A model generated the notes under the pieces. It was not told the DNA's origin and ran no database searches. It saw only the letters and a list, made by a program, of their open reading frames with translations. Positions 9,281 through 18,038 of a stretch of DNA of 64,000 nucleotides are shown here, in pieces. A program made the position numbers and the translations under genes. Positions within the stretch are counted from its first letter, which is position 1; each line of letters opens with the position of its first letter. The stretch comes from Streptomyces antarcticus (GTDB lineage: Bacteria > Actinomycetota > Actinomycetes > Streptomycetales > Streptomycetaceae), in the NCBI RefSeq assembly GCF_026627255.1, contig NZ_JAPNLM010000004.1, positions 62,001 through 126,000 on the forward strand, read 5' to 3'.

Positions 9281-10561
9281 ATGCGCACGGTCCAGGAGGC
9301 CGCCCTCGGCGGCCTCGGCGCCCTCGTCCGCGGCCTCGTCGGCACCCGCCCCCGCCGCACCGACGCGGTCCACGCCTCGGCCGACGCCCTGCACGCGCTG
9401 CGCGCGCGCCACGGGTACGCGCCGCTCCTGCTGCGCACCCGGAGCGGCCGGGCGGTCCTCGTCCTCCTCGACCCCCGGGACCTCGGCCGCTTCTACGCCG
9501 AGCCCGCGAGTGTCCTCGCGGCCGAGCCCCCCGAGAAGTGCCGCAGCCCGTACGCCGCCGAGCCCGCCGGCGCCGGCTGCGGACACGGCGCACCCCGCCC
9601 GGAACCGCGCCGGACCGACACGCAGGCCCTGGTCCCCGGGCTCCCCGTACACCCCTCCTACGAGCCGATCCTCACCCTCCTCGCCGAGGAGGCCCGGCAG
9701 CTGACGGCCTCCGGCACCCTCGAACTCACCCGTGTCCGGCACACCGTGGACCGGGTCGCGCGCCGGATCGTACTGGGCCACGCGGCCGCGCAGGACGAGC
9801 GGCTCACCGGCTGGCTGAGGCAGCTGCGCGCCGGAGGCGGCAGCCCCGGACCCGGGGCTGAGCCCGGCCCGCGCACCGGCAGGTCCCGCGCCACCGCCCG
9901 CTCCCTGTACGGGAAGGCCGACGAACGCATCCGGGAGTACGCCCGCCGGGCCGGCCGCGACACCCTCCTCGGCCGGGCCGCCGGCCACCCCGGAGCCCCG
10001 GGCCGGGCACACCAGTGGCTCGCCGCCCTGGACACCCTCCCGGAGACGCTGCTGCGCACCCTGCTGCTGCTCGGCGCGCACCCCGCCGAGCAGCGCCGGG
10101 CCGCCGCGGAAGCCACCGCCGCCGCGGCTCCCGGTGAACTGCCGTGGCTGCGGGCCTGCGTCCGCGAATCCCTGCGGCTCTACCCGGTGGTCCCCGACCT
10201 GATCCGCGTCACCCGCACCGAAACCGACTGGCACGGCGTGCGCCACCCGGCGGGCACCGCCGTACTGCTGCCCGCCGCCTTCCACCAGCGCGACCCGGAG
10301 CACGTACCGGCCGCCCACGCCTTCGTACCGGGCCGGTGGAAGGGCCGGGGAGCCGACCAGGACATCCGGATGGCCCCCTTCGGCCACGGCGCCGGCCGCT
10401 GCCCCGGCGACCAGCTTGGTCTGCTGGTGACCGCCGCGCTCTGCGCCGAAGTGCTGCGCAGCCACCGGATCGAGACCACCAGACCGGTCCTGGATCCCGT
10501 CGGCCCCCTCCCGGAGACGCTCGATCCGCACGGAATCCGGCTCACCCTGGGCCGCCGCTGA
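9281..10561 (+). CDS. Cytochrome P450 with atypical heme and I-helix motifs
   Basis: The protein is 426 aa, with a clear ribosome site (GGAGGT) upstream. The K-helix ExxR motif is present in CVRESLRLYP, and the heme loop reads FGHGAGRCPG with the axial cysteine C374. The loop departs from the common FGxGxHxCxG because the H/R two residues before Cys is Gly. The usual I-helix AGxxT proton-delivery motif is not recognisable; the corresponding region reads LDTLPETLLRTLLLLGAHP. A cysteine-rich PEKCRSPYA...GAGCGHG segment (about residues 85-105) is also unusual. The partner ferredoxin/reductase is not nearby. It is either a P450 of unusual chemistry (for example using peroxide) or an oxygen-activation-impaired paralog. 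Confidence 0.85.
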   Translation: MRTVQEAALGGLGALVRGLVGTRPRRTDAVHASADALHALRARHGYAPLLLRTRSGRAVLVLLDPRDLGRFYAEPASVLAAEPPEKCRSPYAAEPAGAGCGHGAPRPEPRRTDTQALVPGLPVHPSYEPILTLLAEEARQLTASGTLELTRVRHTVDRVARRIVLGHAAAQDERLTGWLRQLRAGGGSPGPGAEPGPRTGRSRATARSLYGKADERIREYARRAGRDTLLGRAAGHPGAPGRAHQWLAALDTLPETLLRTLLLLGAHPAEQRRAAAEATAAAAPGELPWLRACVRESLRLYPVVPDLIRVTRTETDWHGVRHPAGTAVLLPAAFHQRDPEHVPAAHAFVPGRWKGRGADQDIRMAPFGHGAGRCPGDQLGLLVTAALCAEVLRSHRIETTRPVLDPVGPLPETLDPHGIRLTLGRR

Positions 10562-10628
10562 CGGAACGCCACCGGCCCGGCCCCGCCCCGATCCGCCCCG
10601 TACCCCCTGCCGAACGACAGAGGACCCC

Positions 10629-11719
10629 ATGCCCGACGCCGCGACCTCCGCGTCCACCGCCCCGGACGTCGTCCTGCTCGACACGCTGTGCCGCGAACTC
10701 GCCGAGACCGCCGACGCGGTGGGCGAGGCCGCCCGCCACGCCTCCGGGCTGGCCCTCGGCGCCCGGCTGCCCTCGGCCGCACTGGCCCGGGGCGGCCGCC
10801 GCCGACTGGCCTGGCGCACCCTGATGCGCACCCTCACCGACCCGGGCGGCCTCGGCTGGGCCCCGCGGGGCCGGGGCGTCGCCGGCGCCGGCCGGCTCGC
10901 CGGGCTGCTGGCGGGCCGGGAGAACCTCGCGGTCAGCGTCGCCGTCTGCGGTCTGCGGGTCCGTATCGGCGCCGCGAGCGCGGGCCGCCCCGAACTGCTC
11001 CTCGACCCGGCCGCCGCGGCGGTCCTCACCGCGGCCGACGCGGGCCGGCAGGCCGAGGCCGTCCGCCTCTTCCGGGCCATCGTGCGCGACCGGGGAGCGG
11101 GATACGCCTACGCGCTGCTCGGCCCCGCCTTCGCCGACGTCCTCGCCTGGAACGCGCTGACCGACGCGAATCCCTTCAACGACCACGCGGGCTGGCAGGT
11201 GGCCACCGGCCGGGCCGTGACCGCCGACCCGCTCCTCGGACTCGGCGCCGCCTTCCGGGCCTTGTGCGACCGCGACCGAAGCGGGGGCCACGAGGAGGAG
11301 GGCGCGGGCGGGGGCGCGGGCACGTGCTCCGGCCGTGGCCCGGCCGGCGGCCCGGTCGGTGGCGAGGTCGGCGGCCAGGCCGCCGCGGGCCGTCCCGCAT
11401 ACCGTCCCGCCCCGCCGCGCCGCGCGGCCCGGACGCGGGGGAGCCGAAGCCCCCCGCCGCCCGCCCGCCGAAGGGGCCGCCGGGGCCGGAGCCCCACCGG
11501 GCCGGGCCCGCCGCCGGCCTGCGGGCCCACGCCGACGCGCTGCGTACGCACGCCCGGCGGCTGCACGGCACCGTCACCCCGGCCGTGGCGGTGTGGCCGG
11601 GGCTGCGGTCCGAGGCGCTGCGCGACGAGGTCACCACCTTCGCCGACCGGTGCACCACCGCGGCGAACGGCCTCGCCCTCGCCGCCGCCCAGCTCGACGC
11701 GGACCGCGCGCCGCGCTGA
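10629..11719 (+). pseudogene. Unknown protein gene, apparently frameshifted
   Basis: A ribosome site (AGAGGA) precedes the ATG at 10629, 67 nt after the P450 stop. The first ~220 codons show strong coding bias (MPDAATSAS... to about LGLGAAFRALC). Around 11280-11430 the reading degrades into low-complexity G/R/P, and coding bias continues in the -1 frame up to the stop at 11717-11719, where the reading is ...RAHADALRTHARRLHG... and ends in DADRAPR. A one-base insertion in the GC repeats near 11400-11430 would explain this. It may be a true frameshift, a sequencing error or, less likely, programmed slippage. No family was recognised; the protein is mostly helical and has no signal peptide. Confidence 0.55.
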
Positions 11720-11750
11720 CGACGCCGCGCTGACGACGCCGCGCTGACGT
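11711..11750. repeat. Three 14-bp tandem repeats carrying the stop codon
   Basis: The unit CCGCGCTGACGACG is repeated almost three times. The first copy contains the TGA that ends the frameshifted gene at 11717-11719, and later copies repeat a TGA 14 bp apart, so stops appear in successive frames. This looks like replication slippage at the 3' end of the gene. Confidence 0.75.
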
Positions 11751-11754
11751 CTTC

Positions 11755-11782
11755 GGGCGCGGCCGCTTCGGCGGCCGCGCCC
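11755..11782. terminator. Strong bidirectional terminator with TTCG tetraloop
   Basis: GGGCGCGGCCGC (11755-11766) pairs perfectly with GCGGCCGCGCCC (11771-11782) around a TTCG tetraloop. It lies between the rightward unknown gene and the leftward gluconate operon, so it can serve both directions. Confidence 0.85.
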
Positions 11783-11788
11783 CGGGGG

Positions 11789-13186
11789 TCACAGGACGAG
11801 CGACAGGAGCATGACGAAGCCCAGCCCGACCACCGAGATGATGGTCTCCATCACCGACCAGGTCTTCAGGGTCTGTCCGACCGTCATCCCGAAGTACTCC
11901 TTCACCATCCAGAAGCCCGCGTCGTTGACGTGGCTGAAGAACAGCGAACCCGATCCGATGGCGAGGACCAGGAGCGCGGTCTCGGTGGTCGACATCCCCG
12001 CGGCGAGCGGGGCGACCAGGCCGGCCGCCGAGATCGTGGCCACCGTCGCCGAACCGGTCGCGAGGCGGATGGCCACCGCGATCAGCCAGGCCAGCAGCAG
12101 GGCCGGGATGGACCAGCTCTCCGACAGGTCGAGGATCATCTGCCCGACACCGACGTCGATCAGGGTCTGCTTGAAGCCGCCGCCCGCCCCCACGATCAGC
12201 AGGATGCCCGCGATCGGGGCCAGGGACTTCTCCACCGTCGTCGAGATCCTCGCCCGGGTGAAGCCGGCGGCGCGGCCCAGGGTGAACATGCCCACCAGCA
12301 CCGCCGTGAGGAGGGCGATCAGGGGGGAGCCCGCGACGTCGGTGACCCGCTGGACCGGGTCGGCGGGGTCGTCCACGATGATGTCGACCAGCGCCTTGAC
12401 CAGCATCAGGGCCACCGGCAACAGCACTGTGAACACGGTGGCGCCGAACCGGGGCCGGTGCTCCAGCTCCTCCGAGGGGCGCTGCGGGATCATGTGTTCC
12501 GGCGCCGGGATGTCGACCCACCGGGCCGCGTACCGGGAGAACAGTGGACCGGCGATGATCACGGTGGGGATCGCCACGACCACGCCCAGCGCGAGGGTGA
12601 CGCCCAGGTTCGCGTCGAGCGCGTCGATGGCGACGAGCGGCCCGGGATGGGGCGGTATCAGCCCGTGCATCACCGACAGGCCGGCCAGCGCGGGGATGCC
12701 GATCCGCATGAGGGAGTAGTTGCCGCGCTTGGCCACGAGCAGCACCACCGGGATCAGCAGCACGATGCCGACCTCGAAGAAGAGCGGCAGCCCGATGACC
12801 GAGGCGATCAGCACCATCGCCCACGGCATGGCCCGGCCCTTGGCCCGGGCGAGGATCGTGTCCACGATCTCGTCCGCTCCGCCGGAGTCCGCCAGCAGCT
12901 TGCCGAGGATCGCGCCGAGCGCGATCAGTACGCCGACACCGGCGACCGTGGCTCCCAGCCCCGCGGTGAAACTCGCGATGGTCTTGGCCAGGGGTGCGCC
13001 CGCGAAGACCCCGAGGGCCAGCGAGCCCAGCGTCAGGGCCAGGAAGGCGTGCATCTTGAGGCGGGTGATGAGCAGGACGATGACGGCGATGCCGGCGAGT
13101 ACGGCGATACCGAGCTGGGCGTTCCCGGCCGAGGTGATCGGTTCGCCGCCCGCCGCTGCCAGTGTCTCGACGCTGAGACCGGTCAC
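11789..13186 (-). CDS. gntP: Gluconate:H+ symporter, GntP family
   Basis: The protein is 465 aa from a GTG at 13186, with an AAGGAA ribosome site 7 nt upstream. It has 12 or more hydrophobic segments and GntP-family signatures such as ITRLKMHAFLALTLGSLALG near the N-terminus, GAILGKLLADSGGADEIVDT, and SHVNDAGFWMVKEYFGM near the C-terminus. It imports gluconate or a related sugar acid with protons across the plasma membrane. It lies 12 nt after gntK on the same strand, so the two form an operon that feeds gluconate to phosphorylation and the pentose phosphate pathway. Control is probably by the divergent FadR-type regulator at 13899. Confidence 0.92.
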   Translation of the reverse strand: MTGLSVETLAAAGGEPITSAGNAQLGIAVLAGIAVIVLLITRLKMHAFLALTLGSLALGVFAGAPLAKTIASFTAGLGATVAGVGVLIALGAILGKLLADSGGADEIVDTILARAKGRAMPWAMVLIASVIGLPLFFEVGIVLLIPVVLLVAKRGNYSLMRIGIPALAGLSVMHGLIPPHPGPLVAIDALDANLGVTLALGVVVAIPTVIIAGPLFSRYAARWVDIPAPEHMIPQRPSEELEHRPRFGATVFTVLLPVALMLVKALVDIIVDDPADPVQRVTDVAGSPLIALLTAVLVGMFTLGRAAGFTRARISTTVEKSLAPIAGILLIVGAGGGFKQTLIDVGVGQMILDLSESWSIPALLLAWLIAVAIRLATGSATVATISAAGLVAPLAAGMSTTETALLVLAIGSGSLFFSHVNDAGFWMVKEYFGMTVGQTLKTWSVMETIISVVGLGFVMLLSLVL

Positions 13187-13198
13187 TGTGACGATTCC

Positions 13199-13756
13199 TT
13201 AGTTCTCGGGTGTGCTGGGGTTCTCGGGCGTGCTGGGGTTCTCGGGCGTGCCGAGCCGGCGCAGGGCGGCCAGCGCCCGTGCGGTGATGTCCTCGGGCGA
13301 GCCGGACACGTCGACGACGACGCCCGCCTCGTCCGGCTGGAGCGGCTCCAGGGTGGCGAACTGCGAGTCCAGCAGGGCGGGCGGCATGAAGTGGCCCCTG
13401 CGGGCGGCCATCCGCTCCTCGATCAGCGGCCGGTCCCCGGTGAGGTGGACGAAGACCGTCCCGGGGCCCGACGTGCGCAGCCGGTCGCGGTAGGCGCGCT
13501 TGAGCGAGGAGGCCGCGACCACCCCGCCGCCGCGTCCGGCCCGGCCGCGGATCCAGTCGCCGATGGCGTCCAGCCACGGCCACCGGTCCGCGTCCTCCAG
13601 GGGGATGCCGTCCGACATCTTGGCGACGTTGGCCGCCGGGTGGAACGCGTCGCCCTCCGCGTACGGGAGGGCGAGTGCCTCGGCGATCAGCCGGCCCACG
13701 GTCGTCTTGCCCGTACCGGCCACGCCCATCACCACAATGACGCGCTGGGTGCTCAC
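13199..13756 (-). CDS. gntK: Gluconokinase
   Basis: The protein is 185 aa from a GTG at 13756, which has an AGCGAGGT ribosome site. An upstream ATG at 13783 has none. The P-loop GVAGTGKTTVG lies near the N-terminus, followed by the gluconokinase motif EGDAFHPAANVAKMSDGIPL and CSALK-equivalent ASSLKRAYRDRLR. It phosphorylates gluconate to 6-phosphogluconate with ATP. The C-terminus carries an odd tail of three TPENPS-like repeats encoded by an 18-bp tandem repeat, probably unstructured and not needed for catalysis. It is the first gene of the gntK-gntP operon. Confidence 0.93.
   Translation of the reverse strand: MSTQRVIVVMGVAGTGKTTVGRLIAEALALPYAEGDAFHPAANVAKMSDGIPLEDADRWPWLDAIGDWIRGRAGRGGGVVAASSLKRAYRDRLRTSGPGTVFVHLTGDRPLIEERMAARRGHFMPPALLDSQFATLEPLQPDEAGVVVDVSGSPEDITARALAALRRLGTPENPSTPENPSTPEN
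13202..13255 (-). repeat. Three 18-bp tandem repeats in the 3' end of gntK
   Basis: The unit GTTCTCGGGCGTGCTGGG occurs at 13202-13219, 13220-13237 and 13238-13255, with one or a few substitutions. It encodes the repeated TPENPS tail and stops at the TAA codon. Copy number may vary between strains. Confidence 0.85.
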
Positions 13757-13810
13757 GCCGTACCTCGCTGTCCTCGTCGACATCGGTTCGTGTGGCACCA
13801 CTGAAGCCTA

Positions 13811-13827
13811 TTAAGTACGACGTATTC
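13811..13827. promoter_or_regulatory. Candidate FadR/GntR-type operator between gntK and its regulator
   Basis: The 9-bp palindrome TACG-A-CGTA (13816-13824) sits in a short AT-rich stretch (TTAAGTACGACGTATTC) between the divergent gntK and regulator genes. Its length and symmetry fit the compact operators of FadR-subfamily regulators. Occupancy would be expected to repress the gntKP promoter in the absence of gluconate. Confidence 0.45.
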
Positions 13828-13898
13828 AAGTGGTGGACCGAAAACGTCGCATCTTTTGTTCGCCGCCGTTCGCTGCGGCGTCACCTACGCTTACGCCC

Positions 13899-14609
13899 AT
13901 GACGACCGACGGCAGCCCTGGGCAGGGGCTCCACTCCCGTGTGCTGGACACCCTCGGCCTCGCCATCACCGCGGGGGACCACCGGCCGGGCAGCGTCCTG
14001 CGGACCGACGAGATCGCCGAGCGGTTCGACGCCTCGCGCACCGTCGTCCGTGAGGTCGTCCGGGTCCTGGAGTCGATGCGGCTGGTCGAGTCCCGCCGCC
14101 GGGTCGGCGTCACGGTGCGTCCCACGGACGAGTGGAACGTGTACGACCCCCGCGTGATCGTCTGGCGGCTGGCCGGCACCGACCGACCCCGCCAGCTGCG
14201 CTCCCTCACCGTGCTCCGCTCCGCGGTCGAGCCGGTCGCCGCCGGGCTCGCCGCGACCCTGGCGACCCCCGAGCAGTGCGCCGAGCTCACCGAGGCGGCC
14301 CTCGGCATGGTCCGCACCTCGCGCGGACACCAGCTCGACGGCTACCTCCGCCACGACATCGCCTTCCACCGCATCGTGCTGAACGCCTCCGGCAACGAGA
14401 TGTTCGCCCGGCTCGGCGACGTCGTCGCCGCGGTCCTGACCGGCCGCACCCGGCACGAGGTGATGTTCCACGACCCCGATCCGGCCGCCGTCACCCTGCA
14501 CGTCCAGGTCGCGGAAGCCGTCCGGGAGGGCGACGCGGCCCGCGCCGAGGCACTGACCCGGCAGATCGCGGTGGGCGCCCTGGAAGAGCTGGACGTCCTT
14601 GCTCCGTAG
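13899..14609 (+). CDS. FadR-subfamily GntR regulator of gluconate use
   Basis: The protein is 236 aa from the ATG at 13899. An in-frame extension to 13830 lacks coding character. The N-terminal winged helix reads PGSVLRTDEIAERFDASRTVVREVVRVLE, and the C-terminal FCD domain contains the expected metal/ligand region HDIAFHRIVLNASGNEMF. A TACGCT -10 box (13886-13891) lies exactly 7 nt before the ATG, pointing to leaderless transcription. The divergent position next to gntK-gntP makes it the likely gluconate-responsive repressor of that operon. The effector (gluconate or 6-phosphogluconate) is inferred. Confidence 0.88.
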   Translation: MTTDGSPGQGLHSRVLDTLGLAITAGDHRPGSVLRTDEIAERFDASRTVVREVVRVLESMRLVESRRRVGVTVRPTDEWNVYDPRVIVWRLAGTDRPRQLRSLTVLRSAVEPVAAGLAATLATPEQCAELTEAALGMVRTSRGHQLDGYLRHDIAFHRIVLNASGNEMFARLGDVVAAVLTGRTRHEVMFHDPDPAAVTLHVQVAEAVREGDAARAEALTRQIAVGALEELDVLAP

Positions 14610-14644
14610 CGCGCGGGCCCCGCCCCGTAGGCCACACTGGACCC

Positions 14645-16741
14645 GTGCTGGGACTGGACGGGGCGAACGACGGCGGAGCCGCCACCTTCGTGGGGCGGGG
14701 CGGTGAACTGGCCGCGCTGCGAACGGCCTTGAGTGACGGCCGGCTCACCACCCTGACCGGACCGGGCGGCGTCGGCAAGACCCGCCTGGTGCGGCAGCTG
14801 TTGGAGGGCGCGCCAGGACTCACCGGCCCCGACGGGCCGTTCCCCGACGGGATCCACTGGGCCGACCTCTCGCCGCTGCCCGACGACCGGCTGCTCGTCG
14901 ACACCGTCGCCGACGCGCTCGACCTCGCCGACCACACTCCCCGCACCCTCGCCGAAGCCGTCCGCGAGTGGATCGGCGAGCGCCGGCTGCTCCTCGTACT
15001 GGACTGCTGCGAGCATCTGGTGCCCGCCGTACGCGTGCTCGTACGGGACCTGCTCGACGCCGCCCCGCACCTCGCCCTGCTCCTGACCAGCCGCCAGCGG
15101 CTCGGGTTCGCGGAGGAACGGGTGACCGAGCTCGGGCCGCTGCCGCACCCCCCGGGCGGCGGCGAGGCATTGGCGCTGTTCACCGCGCGGGCCGCCGACG
15201 CCCCGCCGAGACGGCGGCCTCCGTGGTCGGACGGGTCGCTCGTCGCCGCGCGGACCATCTGCGCCCGTCTCGAAGGGGTCCCCCTCGCGCTGGAACTCGC
15301 CGCCGCGCAACTGGCGGACCACACCGTCGAGGAACTCGCCGACCGCCTCGCCCGCCGGATCGGGCCGCTGTCCACCACCCGCCCCGTCCAGCCGCTCCGC
15401 CACCGCGCCCTGCGGACCGCGATCGGGTGGAGCCACGAGTGGTGCGAACCGCGCGAACGGCTGCTGTGGCTGCGGCTGTCCGTCTTCGGCGGCGTCTTCG
15501 ACGAGGCCGCCGCACGCGCCGTCTGCGCCGCCCCGCCGCTCACCGGGGCGGACGTCCCGCCGCTGCTGGCCGCCCTCGCCGCCAAGTCCGTCGTACGCTC
15601 CGCCGGGGACGGGACGTACCGGATGCTGGACACGATCCGGGAGTACGGGGCCATGTGGCTGGCCGGGCTGGGCGAGGCCGACGCGCTGCGGGACCGGCAC
15701 GCGGCCTACTTCCTGCACCTCGTGCGCACCGCCGAACGGGACTGGCTCGGGCCGGGGCAGCGCGAGGCCTACCGGCGCGTCGCCGCGGTGCACGGGGACC
15801 TGTGCGCCGCCCTCGACCACTACCAGAGCACCGCCCCCGCCCGGGCCCTGGAGCTGGCCGGCCGGGTCGGATTCTTCTGGGCCTGCTGCGGCCACCTGCA
15901 CACCGCCCGGCGCTACCTGGAGCGGGCGCTGGCGGCCACCCGGCCGGAGGAGGTGGACCGGGCCGGCCGCGGCCGCGCCCTGTGGGCCCTCGGCGTCACC
16001 CTGCTGCTGCGGGGCGAGCACGACCAGGCGCACCGGCTCGCGGTGGGCTGCGAGGCCCTGGCCGCGGAGGGCGGCCCGGGCAGCGGCTCCGCGGACGACC
16101 TGCGGCCGGCCCTGGACGCCGCGTACCTGCTGGGGCTGAGCCACCTGCTGGCCGGACGGCCGCTCGCCGCGCGGATCGTGGCCGACAACGTCCTGGAGGC
16201 CTTCCCCGCCTCGCCGTTCGCGTCCGGGCCGCGCGTCCGCTGCCACCTCGTCCGGGTGTTCGCCCTGACCGGCATGGGTCTCTTCGACGACGCCCGCGCG
16301 GAGGCCGAGCTGCTGCGGTCCGGCTGCGCGGAGCGCGGCGAGCACTGGACCCGGGCCTACGCCGACTACCAACTGGCCCTGATCTGCCTGTTCGAGAGCC
16401 GCCCCGCCGAGTCCGCCGGGCACGCCCGCGCCATGCTGGAGAGCAAGCGCGAACTGGACGACAGCTTCGGCACCGCCCTCGGCCTCGACCTGCTCGCGGC
16501 CGCGCGCGCCGCCGACGGCGACGAGGAGGGAGCGGTCCGCGCGTACGGCACCGGGCACGCCTACTGGCAGGCGGTCGGCCACCCCCAGCGCGGGACCCCG
16601 GAACTGGAGCCGGTCCGCGCCGAGCTGGAGCGCACGGCCCGCGGCGCGCTCGGCGACCAGGCGTACGAGGAAGCCTTCCGCGAGGGGGTCCGCCACGGCC
16701 ACGCCCAGCGGGCCGGCGGTCCGCCGTACGACGCCGGGTGA
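14645..16741 (+). CDS. STAND-type NB-ARC ATPase with TPR-like C-terminus (AfsR-like core without DNA-binding domain)
   Basis: The protein is 698 aa from the GTG at 14645, 35 nt after the FadR-type gene. Walker A is GPGGVGKT (39-46), Walker B LLLVLDCCEH (D120), and the sensor-like TSRQRLGF follows. The NB-ARC part extends to about residue 300, with the winged-helix-like GWSHEWCEPRERLLWLRLSVF region. The rest (about 350-698) is helical TPR-like. It resembles the ATPase-TPR part of AfsR/SARP and LAL regulators but has neither a SARP N-terminus nor a LuxR HTH at the C-terminus. It may act as a signal-sensing ATPase working through protein partners. No clear ribosome site is seen before the GTG. 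Confidence 0.75.
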   Translation: MLGLDGANDGGAATFVGRGGELAALRTALSDGRLTTLTGPGGVGKTRLVRQLLEGAPGLTGPDGPFPDGIHWADLSPLPDDRLLVDTVADALDLADHTPRTLAEAVREWIGERRLLLVLDCCEHLVPAVRVLVRDLLDAAPHLALLLTSRQRLGFAEERVTELGPLPHPPGGGEALALFTARAADAPPRRRPPWSDGSLVAARTICARLEGVPLALELAAAQLADHTVEELADRLARRIGPLSTTRPVQPLRHRALRTAIGWSHEWCEPRERLLWLRLSVFGGVFDEAAARAVCAAPPLTGADVPPLLAALAAKSVVRSAGDGTYRMLDTIREYGAMWLAGLGEADALRDRHAAYFLHLVRTAERDWLGPGQREAYRRVAAVHGDLCAALDHYQSTAPARALELAGRVGFFWACCGHLHTARRYLERALAATRPEEVDRAGRGRALWALGVTLLLRGEHDQAHRLAVGCEALAAEGGPGSGSADDLRPALDAAYLLGLSHLLAGRPLAARIVADNVLEAFPASPFASGPRVRCHLVRVFALTGMGLFDDARAEAELLRSGCAERGEHWTRAYADYQLALICLFESRPAESAGHARAMLESKRELDDSFGTALGLDLLAAARAADGDEEGAVRAYGTGHAYWQAVGHPQRGTPELEPVRAELERTARGALGDQAYEEAFREGVRHGHAQRAGGPPYDAG

Positions 16742-16892
16742 GAGCCGGTCAGCCGCCGCCGCACCCCCCGTTCGACTCCAGCCGCGGCGCACACGGAGAG
16801 GGCAATCGTCAGCCCGTGCGTACGTAAGCGAAACCGGTCGCCCGCGTCAGGGGCGGGGACCGGGGACAGGGCCAGGGACACGTACGAGAGGC
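16742..16892. other. Intergenic region between convergent genes
   Basis: This is 151 bp with no supported gene. Only short GC-rich inverted segments are seen and no clear terminator stem was found by eye. Confidence 0.4.
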
Positions 16893-17459
16893 TCAGCCGT
16901 GCGTGAGCGAGGCCACCGCCTTGTCGAGGCGGGCCTGCCGCGCCCTGGGAGTGAGCGCTTGCAGCAGCGGCAGGATCAGCTGGTACTGCCCGGTCCGGTC
17001 GAGGGCGTCGAAGGCCTTCCTCGCCTCCGGGCGGGCGTCGAGCGCCGCCGCGAGGTCGGGCGGTGGCGTCGCCGTCTGCTGCGACGCGTAGGCCGCGGCC
17101 CAGCGGCCGTCCTGCTGCGCCTTGCGGACCTCGGCCAGCCCCGCTTCGCGCATCCGCCCGGCCGCCGTCAGCGCGGCGACCTTGTCGACGTTCACCTGCG
17201 ACCACAGGCTCCTGGGCCGGCGCGGCACGTACTTCTGCAGGTAGTGCCGGTCGTCGAGGGAGCGCCGCTGTCCTGAGATCCAGCCGTGGCAGAGCCCGGC
17301 GTCGACCAGCTCGTCGGAGGTCACCGACGCGATGCCGGACCCCTTCTTGGCCACCTTGACCCACACCCCCTCGTGGCGGGTGTGGTGTCCGGCCAGCCAC
17401 GCGTCGAACGCCGCGACGTCGGCGAAGGCGATGATCTCCACTCCGTCGAGCTCGTCCAT
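16893..17459 (-). CDS. YdeI/OmpD-associated family protein
   Basis: The protein is 188 aa. It matches the YdeI family pattern: the N-terminal half carries FDAWLAGHHTRHEGVWVKVAKKGSG followed by DELVDAGLCHGWISGQRRSLDD, and the C-terminal half ends in ALTPRARQARLDKAVASL. The biochemical role of the family is not settled; some members are linked to peptide/bacteriocin resistance. A TAGTCT -10 box (minus strand, 17472-17467) lies exactly 7 nt before the ATG, suggesting a leaderless mRNA. It is transcribed alone. Confidence 0.85.
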   Translation of the reverse strand: MDELDGVEIIAFADVAAFDAWLAGHHTRHEGVWVKVAKKGSGIASVTSDELVDAGLCHGWISGQRRSLDDRHYLQKYVPRRPRSLWSQVNVDKVAALTAAGRMREAGLAEVRKAQQDGRWAAAYASQQTATPPPDLAAALDARPEARKAFDALDRTGQYQLILPLLQALTPRARQARLDKAVASLTHG

Positions 17460-17654
17460 GCGGTGCAGACTAACGCCCCGGTCCGTGCGCGGACCGGGGC
17501 CGTCCGGGGAACAGCCTGCCGAGCGGCGCCGTCACCAGGCCTGCCGAGCGGTCGACGAGCGCCGGACCGTGGCCCGGGCCCGCATAATGACGCCGTACAG
17601 CTGACGATCAAGATGCCGGGGCCCGTGGTGGACCGGCAGGAGCGGAGCCCCCTG

Positions 17655-18035
17655 ATGGACGTGCAGCACTTCGAGCGGATCACCGCGTTCATCGAAGCGC
17701 GGCTCACCCCGCTGTTCGCGGCGGACACGGGCAGCGAGAACGGCTTCGGGATGGACGACACCTCCCGCGCGCTGCGCGCGTTGCGCAACGCCGTGCTGGA
17801 GGCCTCGGTGACGAAGGGCCTCCTCGAGACGCGCGGGGCGGCCGAGCCGGCGGTGCGCCGCGTCATCGACCAGACCGTGGAGCTCCACTGGGACGTCCTG
17901 CGCGGGGTCGCCCGCCAGTGGGAGGACCACGCCGACTTCCGGCGGGAGTTCAAGCGCCACGCCTGGGAGCTCGACGCGGCACCCGCCGCCGTCCCGGCCC
18001 CCACTGCCGTCCCCGCTGTCGCCGCGCAGGCCTGA
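17655..18035 (+). CDS. Small conserved-looking protein of unknown function
   Basis: The protein is 126 aa from the ATG at 17655, chosen because CAGGAGCGG (about 17636-17644) provides a ribosome site. I do not recognise the family. The body is helical (HFERITAFIEARLTPLF; DQTVELHWDVLRGVARQWEDH) and the C-terminus is an Ala/Pro-rich tail. There is no signal peptide or membrane segment. It converges on the TPR-like gene with 3 nt between stops. Confidence 0.65.
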   Translation: MDVQHFERITAFIEARLTPLFAADTGSENGFGMDDTSRALRALRNAVLEASVTKGLLETRGAAEPAVRRVIDQTVELHWDVLRGVARQWEDHADFRREFKRHAWELDAAPAAVPAPTAVPAVAAQA

Positions 18036-18038
18036 CGC

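Noticed and set aside
14132..14644. In-frame extension of the STAND ATPase upstream to 14132
   Set aside because: It overlaps the FadR-type gene in another frame and reads as Arg/Pro-rich shadow; homology to the ATPase begins after the GTG at 14645.
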